64,000 nt of DNA from Sanghuangporus weigelae (Eukaryota > Basidiomycota > Agaricomycetes > Hymenochaetales > Hymenochaetaceae): positions 496,001-560,000 of the forward strand of contig CP137322.1 in NCBI GenBank assembly GCA_033182465.1. The letters run 5' to 3'. The position numbers were made by a program, and so were the translations under genes. Below the pieces are notes generated by a model that made no database searches, was not told the origin of the DNA, and saw only the letters and a program-made list of their open reading frames with translations. Shown piece by piece: positions 57,958-64,000 of this stretch (within the stretch, counting starts at the first letter, position 1; each line of letters starts with the position of its first letter).

Positions 57958-59209
57958 ATGGCTTCCACCAAAGTATACGTCGGGTCCGTCTTCCTCTCCT
58001 CGCCTCAGGGGGTCTGGGTTTTTCCATTCCCCCTTCTCGCGATTTCTCCTGTGCCGTTTCCTATCGACTGATACGTGCTTCCTTTGCCCGCCACATGTAT
58101 AGCAATTTGTCGTGGAATACAACCGATGATACGCTTCGTAAAGTCAGTCTGCTCGTGCTCTTGCTCTGTTTTTCCGTGACTCCATTGTGAATCGTGATTT
58201 TTTTATGTGTTTTTTTTATGTGCTGCGTTGCTGCTGCTGCTGCTGCTGCTTGACCGACTGCTTTGCTCCGACCGACATTCTGCATTGCACACGTAACGGA
58301 TATAGGCATTCTCGGACTACGGCCAGGTTGTTGATGTGCGCGCTTTTCCCTCACCTGTCTCCCCGTGTTTGCCGCGTCTCACTAAGTCCGCTCTCTATCT
58401 ATTTGAAACATTTAAATTGTTTTTTTTCCTTCCATTATGAATTTGCTTTGGTAATGAATCCGGCGCTCTATCTCATCATCATCATGGTGCCTCTCGATAA
58501 ATGCGCCCTCGCCCCGCTTTGCACCGCCACGCATTCGTCATCCTTGACGTGTTTGTTCCGCTAATGGCGCATACATCCCACCTGATCACACAGTCCATTG
58601 TCATGCGCGACCGTGACACGGGTCGCTCGCGCGGCTTTGGTTTCGTGACCTTCAGCAGCGAGTCCGAGGCAACTGGCGCCATCAGCGCTCTCAACGAACA
58701 AGAGTTCGAGGGCAGGCGCATCAAGGTTAACTTTGCCAATGCGCGCCCTCAGCAGAACCAGGGTGGTGGCCAAGGTGGCGGTCAGTCACACTTGCGTCTA
58801 TATTTATAGAATTTGATGATTTATATTGAAATCCGGAGTAGGTCAATACGGTGGAGGCATGGGCGGTGGTGGAGGAGGCTACAACCCCTCTGGTAACTGA
58901 CCAATCTTATTTGTTGTTAAGCCGAAAAAAGACTCATGACACTTACCGCTACAGCAGGCGGCGGCTACAACGTCGGAGGCTACGGTTAGTTCTATCATTC
59001 TTGTTGTCTGTTCAAAATTCAAGAAGCTTACTGTAGATCGTTGGTAGGCGGTGGGTACAACGCCGGTGCGTAGAAGCACCATAAATACTATCGATATGAT
59101 GTGACTGATCTTGATTTTCTAAGGTGCAGGCTTTGGTGGTGGCTACGGCGGCTATCCTCAGCAAGGCTTCGGTGGAGGCTACCCCCAACAGGGGAGCGGT
59201 GGCTACTAA
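57958..59209 (+). CDS. Glycine-rich RNA-binding protein (single RRM)
   Basis: Small hnRNP-like protein. Exon 1 gives MASTKVYVG and splices to [13 protein letters not shown] (RNP2 VYVGNL), then [10 protein letters not shown] and, after a 240-nt intron, [20 protein letters not shown] (RNP1 RGFGFVTF) and [20 protein letters not shown]. The Gly/Tyr-rich tail is split over small exons: 58842-58892, 58955-58984 (30 nt), 59048-59065 (18 nt) and a last one from about 59124. It ends [20 protein letters not shown] at 59209. Introns here are 58-63 nt. The family binds RNA during stress responses; function here is inferred. The intron interruptions in the repeats may allow alternative splicing that changes the repeat number. 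Confidence 0.93.
58230..58250 (+). repeat. GCT/CTG trinucleotide microsatellite in an intron of the RRM gene
   Basis: Seven perfect GCT units in a row, within the intron between exons 2 and 3. It probably varies in length between strains. Confidence 0.75.
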
Positions 59210-60486
59210 ACTCCTGATGGTCTGTAATTCACTGCAAAAGCGTGTTGGAATGTTGTCTGACAGTTTTGTTAGCTCTGAAATTTCTTGTTCGCGGCTCCGA
59301 CTCCATTTTTCTTTCAAACTCGCTCGCCTTCCGTCTTCGGTGTCCGTCTAAATGTCTTCTCTTTCTGTTTCATTCAGCTCTTTCAACAGGCTCAACCCCC
59401 GTATGATTGCTTTTTTCCATGGCGTGTATCATAAACGCCTTCTTCGAGGACAGTCTCATAGCATAGTCCGATGATTGATGATGATGCACTTGCACATTGC
59501 ACACTGTCAATGGCGCTATTCACTTGCACGCAACGCATATTTTTTTGCTGTCTCCATTCCGTCGTGTTTGTTCGTGCCTTTGTACTCTGTCCTGCCCTCG
59601 ATGTTTTTTCTTTCTTCTTGATTGTTTCTTGAATCGTCCCGCGCCCGCTCATCCCTCTTCTCCACGCTCCCGAATCAAAAAAGAAGTGTAACTGTAACCA
59701 TACATACATATGCTGGAATGTGTCTCGTCTCGCTTCGTCTCGCTTCGTCATCTTTCGTCGCTTGTTCATCATCCACCCTCCGATTCCGATCCCGATTCCG
59801 ATTCCGATCTCGAGGTTCCTGGTGGTTGGTCTGGTTAGTTAGTATATACAATTCCTCCTCCTCTTCCCCCCTTCTGCTCCCGAGTTCCCTCCCTGTCATG
59901 TCATCACATGTATTCCATAGCGCGCGTTGGGTCCCTCTTTTCATAAAATCTCAGTATTGAATTGATACTGACATATAATGCGTGCGTGTCTCAACGATGT
60001 GGTCTTGTCTATGTAGAACTACTACATATCGCACTGCGCACGCGTGTCATGGGTAACAAAATTATCCACTTAGCGGGGTGGGTTCGACGTTTTGTTTTTT
60101 AGCTGATGACTTATCTTACATACTATGCATATATATGCATGTCGATATCGATATCGCATGCTGCGTCTGATATGTATCAAGAACTCAGGGATGCATAAAA
60201 GTTTCAGAGAAGTAGTAGAATATTCGTGTAGTATTTCTAATATCTTCCGTGTGAACCGCTTGCATGTTTACCTAACTGCTAATATAGACTTATGCGGTAA
60301 AGTTGTACCAAGTGTCTAAGGAACAGAGCAGAACAGAGCAGAGCAGATTGCCGTATATCTAAATGTGTTGCGTGTGTATTGATCGTACTTCCGTCAAAGG
60401 ACTATATACATGCACATCATTTTTTTTTTTAATCGCGCAGATATTGCAACAGCATCGAACCGGTTTAAGTACGAACAAGAAGAAGC
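59210..60486. other. Intergenic region between the RRM gene and the ataxin-3 homologue
   Basis: 1.28 kb holding two convergent 3' UTRs. The sequence is pyrimidine-rich on the + strand between 59280 and 59900 and contains simple repeats but no supported gene. Confidence 0.6.
59729..59811 (+). repeat. Simple-sequence repeats (TCTCGCTTCG- and CCGATT-like)
   Basis: Near 59722-59748 the phrase GTCTCGCTTC recurs. At 59779-59811 a hexamer close to CCGATT is repeated about five times. Function is not suggested. Confidence 0.6.
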
Positions 60487-62503
60487 TCAGGAAGAGTCGC
60501 CTGACCCTGACTCTGGTGCTGCTGCTGCTGCTGCTGCACCGGACGCAGGCGCTCCAGCGAATCGAGCCAGCCTCCGCCTGCGCATCTCCTCCAGGTCGAC
60601 CTGCGCAGGCGGGGGAGGAGGGGACGAAGCTCGCTCTGCATCCGCATCCACATCTGTCTCCGTATCGGCATCTATCATCTCCTCGTCCCCTGACGCGGAC
60701 TTTGGCGCTGGTTTCGATGGGCCAGGAACAGGAGGAGCTGGTGCAGCTGCTGTCGTAGAGGGAGGGGTTATAGGCTCCGGATGGGGAGGCGTAGGCGCAT
60801 GAACGAACCCCTCCGGCATAGTCTGCAACGACGCCCGAAGCGCCTCTTGCAGCGCCTCGTCTTCGTCATCGTATACTCGAACGATCTCACCGCTTTCTGT
60901 CCTTACCCCTCCGGTAGTATCGCCAGTCGCGCTAGGTCCGGACGATACAGCTCTGGGATGAGGTTGGAGACGCTGACTTCCGGTCGGAGCATTCTCCTTG
61001 TTGCTCTCCTCAGGAAGCCAGTCTTCATCCCCTTCCTCATCGTCCTCGTCCTCTCTGCTTTGTGCATTATGTTCAGCCATACTAGCCGCAATCGCGCGCT
61101 CGAGTTCTTCTTGGTCTTCTTCCTCGCGCGTTCTCCGTCGCTGGGGAGCAGGAGCCTGTCGCTGCTCTGATTGACCTGCACTGGTGACTTCTCCCTCATA
61201 CGTCTCGCGCAAAGCCTCCTCTTGCATGCGTTGCATCCGTTCGAGCATCTGGCGGTTACGCGCCATACTTGCAGCCACCAGGTCTAGCTCCGAACCGGTT
61301 TGTCCTGGTGCCTGAGCTGGAGCAGATGGTCCTGACGACTCTACGTCCATATCATCTCCCGGGAGTGGAGGTGCAGGTGCTTGGCGAAGGGACGGAGCTG
61401 GAAGAGGTGCTCGAGGTACGTACGCATGCTGTCCAAGTGACTGGTCTGCGCCGGTAAGTGATGCAGCGAGAGCAGCTTGTAGCTCGACATCTTCGCTGTC
61501 GATATTGTAGTCTTCTTCATCAGGTATGACGACTTCCTCCGCGCCGGGAAACGCCCCGGGCACTGAAGACGATGAGGCAAATGAATGACCTGGTGCGGAG
61601 TCCGGCGCGTCGAGCGTTGCGGCCGCTATATCTGCTTCTGTTCTCGGGAGGGCGAGGGGTTTCGTTGGGTCCGCTTGAACGACTGCGAAAACCGAGTATC
61701 CTGATGCACATATTCAGCATACAAAATCTATCAGGTTTAATAGATCGGTTCGACGGACCTTCCTCTTCGGATTGCTGGAGGAACATTCCGAGATACGTGC
61801 GGCTGACCCATTTCGGGGCCACGTATGAGCTGTTGAGGTTGAACCAGTGGCCTTCTCCTGGGTCTGATTCTATATTAGTCCGCGCAGGCCCGAAGCGCCG
61901 TAGAGTAAACCAGTGTTGCTGAAGATTAAGTACGAAAGCAAGTAGCTTGCTATGTAGGCAGTAACATTGAGCGATATCCAGGACATAAGGTGGTTCACGT
62001 ACTGAGGCGAGTCTTGATATGGACGCATTTGCTCGCTCCGCCATCTAATTAAGCTAAGATGCGTGAACAATTAGTACCAGAGGTTTACTGTGCAATGCAA
62101 ATGCTTACTTTAATCCCCAGACATCCAGTGCTCTATCAATGACTTGTACGGAGAAGAAGCCAGTATCGTCCATATTATGACTTCCCGATCTTTGTGCATC
62201 GTCCGCATCTAGTGCGTCGTGCTCGAGTGCGTCAAAGGATCGAGCGATTGCTGCTAGATCTGGAGCGGTAAACTGCAATCAAATCACAAGGTTATTCCAT
62301 TTTCTCTTTACTGGATACTATATGAGCTGCATACATAGTTTCCCTCTATTTATTGCAAGCAATTAGACGGATGAAGTGTTGAAAGAGAGTATATACTACT
62401 ACGTACGAAGCAGTGAGTTGAGAGCATGCTGAGCGCAAAGCATTGAGCCTTCCTGTTGACGCTCATGGTATATTATCGCAGCGAGAGCTTCTAATCCAGC
62501 CAT
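60487..62503 (-). CDS. ATXN3: Ataxin-3 homologue: Josephin deubiquitinase with UIMs
   Basis: Cysteine protease that trims ubiquitin chains. The start at 62503 gives MAGLEALAAIIYHERQEGSM, then LCAQHALNSLL; the Cys after SML is the Josephin nucleophile. Further exons give FTAPDLAAIARSFDALEHDA, VIDKALDVWGLKLIRWRS and the His motif QQHWFTLRRFG, then GHWFNLNSSYVAPKWVSRTY. The long last exon has three ubiquitin-interacting motifs: EDVELQAALAASLTG, QEELERAIAASMAEH and DEALQEALRASLQ. Acidic linkers and Pro-rich patches lie between them. The tail ends APASGAAAAAAAPESGSGDS. The seven-alanine run is encoded by a pure GCA repeat, i.e. a CAG tract read in the Ala frame, at about the place where human ataxin-3 carries polyglutamine. 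It is divergent from ATG27 with 202 bp between the starts. Confidence 0.92.
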
Positions 62504-62705
62504 TTTGTATGTATGATATAAGTAAGTATGTGATGGAGGTCAAGAGTGAAGGAGGTGACGCGTCAACGCAAGGCGAGCCAAAGCGCGAATCAGAATCAGT
62601 CCGCGCCAAAGTCACACGCTCAACAAACAGCGCTCACTTAGCAGTGCTGCTGGTATTTCACTCGCTGAACAACGTTGCACTCGACTTTCATCCCTCTTTT
62701 CACTA

Positions 62706-63873
62706 ATGCTTGCATCTCGAAGCGCCTCTCGGCGTACTTTCATCTCATCTGTCCTCTTTCTCCTCTCAGGCTATCTCTCCCAACAAACACTACCAGTATC
62801 AGCACAGCAAAACCCATTCGACTGCCACGTCTCATTCGACAACGGCACAAATTTCGATCTCGCTTCTCTTAGTGGCGAACATGCTGTCACGAGAACACGA
62901 GATACGCCTCCTTCCAAGATGACAGATGAAGTACGGTTTGATTTGTGTAATGATTTGGGCAGGAAAGAAGGTGTTGCCGAGGAGGACCAGGTGCGCTTGC
63001 TTTGCTTTCTTGGAAGATATTTTATGTGAATTGGATTCTAACTTAAAGCTGTTCGTGTTATTGTAGTGTGAACAAGGGACGCGAGTGTGTATGACAATGA
63101 CGAACCAGAAGGGTAGCCAAGACGACAGAGTAATCGCAGTCATCCCTCTCGCGGTATCCTCGTCCCTGCAACCGGAAACTACAATTCTAACATGTAAGTA
63201 TATCTTTTCTCTTAATTATTCTCATGCTCAATCAATCTATTCATCGCACCCCCCCAGCACCCAATAAAGGTCTCAACCTCATCTTCCATGGCTCGGGATA
63301 CCCCAAAACAAACCCCATCTCGCAATTCTTCAACCTTACGATATACTGCGACACCCAGCTCCAAGACCCGACTTTCGTTCAATATAACGGCGAACAACTG
63401 AAGGTTGAATGGAGAGCACCTGCAGGGTGTGAAGTCCAGGGTGACAATGACAATGGTGATGGCGATAAGGAGGGAGAGAGTGGGGGAGGAGGGAAGAAGG
63501 ACGAGGAAGTAGGAAGCGGGGTTGGGTGGTTCTTCTTATTGTACGTTTCTTTCTGACTTCCTATCGAACTGACAAGAAACATTTTGTCTAACCAATGCAT
63601 TGTTTTATTTCGTAGACTACTACTCGCGTTCGTAGCGTACTTCATACTCGGGGCGTACTACAACTACAGCACGTATGGCGCTACAGGGTCAGACCTCATC
63701 CCGTACGTTATTTCCTCTGTACGACTTCGCTCTAATCCGATTAAAATTAATGTTTCTTCTTTCGCAGACATCGCGACTTCTGGCGAGAAGTACCGCACGT
63801 CCTTCGAGACATTGCTTCCCATCTCTGCTCTGCATTGCGTCCTTCACCGCGGAATGGATACATCGCAGTGTGA
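62706..63873 (+). CDS. ATG27: Autophagy protein Atg27
   Basis: Type I membrane protein that cycles with Atg9 and takes part in cytoplasm-to-vacuole targeting and autophagy. A signal peptide (MLASRSASRRTFISSVLFLL) leads to the luminal domain with paired cysteines (NPFDCHVSFDNGTNFDLASL, EVRFDLCNDLGRKEG, then DQ spliced to CEQGTRVCMTMTNQKGSQDD). The mannose-6-phosphate-receptor-like part continues SPNKGLNLIFHGSGYPKTNP and SQFFNLTIYCDTQ. An acidic-Gly linker precedes the transmembrane helix (WFFLLLLLAFVAYFILGAYY), followed by the typical NYSTYGATGSDLIPHRDFWR. The tail ends LRPSPRNGYIAV, the YxxV-like sorting motif of the family. Introns lie at 62989-63066, about 63194-63257, about 63541-63615 and about 63703-63768. 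Confidence 0.94.
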
Positions 63874-64000
63874 TTTTTGTCTTTGATCGTACTCTAGAGT
63901 TGCTTTTTATCATTTCCTTTCTCTGACCCTGCATCTCCTGATCTATGATTTCTTTTCGCATGCTCATCGCACGGCTTAGATAGGTCTTTCTGACAATTTA
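63874..64000. other. 3' flank of ATG27
   Basis: 127 bp to the window end, no feature seen. Confidence 0.5.

Noticed and set aside
61520-62044. Separate 174-codon minus-strand frame starting at 62044
   Set aside because: It contains Josephin exons read through introns; it is part of the ataxin-3 homologue and not a separate gene.

Overview
This 64-kb window is a gene-dense stretch of a filamentous fungal nuclear genome, most likely an agaricomycete basidiomycete. The lineage is inferred from protein content together with the gene style: almost every gene is cut by many short (about 45-70 nt) GT-AG introns, intergenic gaps are small, and there is no operon structure. I support 25 protein-coding genes with fair to strong confidence, one decayed gene copy, one intron-containing tRNA gene and two weaker hypothetical genes. 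No transposon, CRISPR or virus-derived element could be supported.

Layout. 1-10.4 kb: RRP12 (partial, ribosome biogenesis), a glycerol-3-phosphate acyltransferase, a four-span claudin-like membrane protein, DNA polymerase kappa and a phosphatidylserine decarboxylase. 11-24 kb: queuine tRNA-ribosyltransferase, a PNS1/choline-transporter-like protein, a KRE6/SKN1 cell-wall glucan protein, TFIIH subunit SSL1, tRNA-Ala(CGC) and S-adenosylmethionine decarboxylase with candidate upstream ORFs. 24-27.4 kb is gene-poor. 27.4-34.3 kb: a PP2C phosphatase, a WBP4-like splicing factor, CDP-diacylglycerol synthase and ribosomal protein uS12/RPS23. 34.5-39.1 kb: a tandem array of three MET2-like alpha/beta-hydrolases, the middle one internally deleted. 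39.7-48.5 kb: a TM9/EMP70 protein, mitochondrial tyrosyl-tRNA synthetase, a tandem non-coding repeat, DASH subunit DUO1 and a short-chain dehydrogenase. 49.9-63.9 kb: two unrecognised proteins and one weak ORF, an HMT1-type ABC transporter, a glycine-rich RRM protein, an ataxin-3 (Josephin/UIM) deubiquitinase and ATG27.

Most genes are unrelated housekeeping functions. One theme recurs: four genes of membrane-lipid metabolism (GPAT, PS decarboxylase, CDP-DAG synthase, and the choline-transporter-like PNS1) lie within about 31 kb. Several neighbours are divergent and share 200-470 bp promoters (RRP12/GPAT, KRE6/SSL1, WBP4/CDS1, ATXN3/ATG27). I found no clear candidate for an entirely new system. 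The most interesting local observations are the decayed middle copy of the hydrolase array, the CAG tract read as polyalanine in the ataxin-3 homologue, overlapping upstream ORFs before the SAM decarboxylase gene, a uORF whose stop overlaps the GPAT start codon, and 18- and 30-nt microexons encoding Gly-Tyr repeats.
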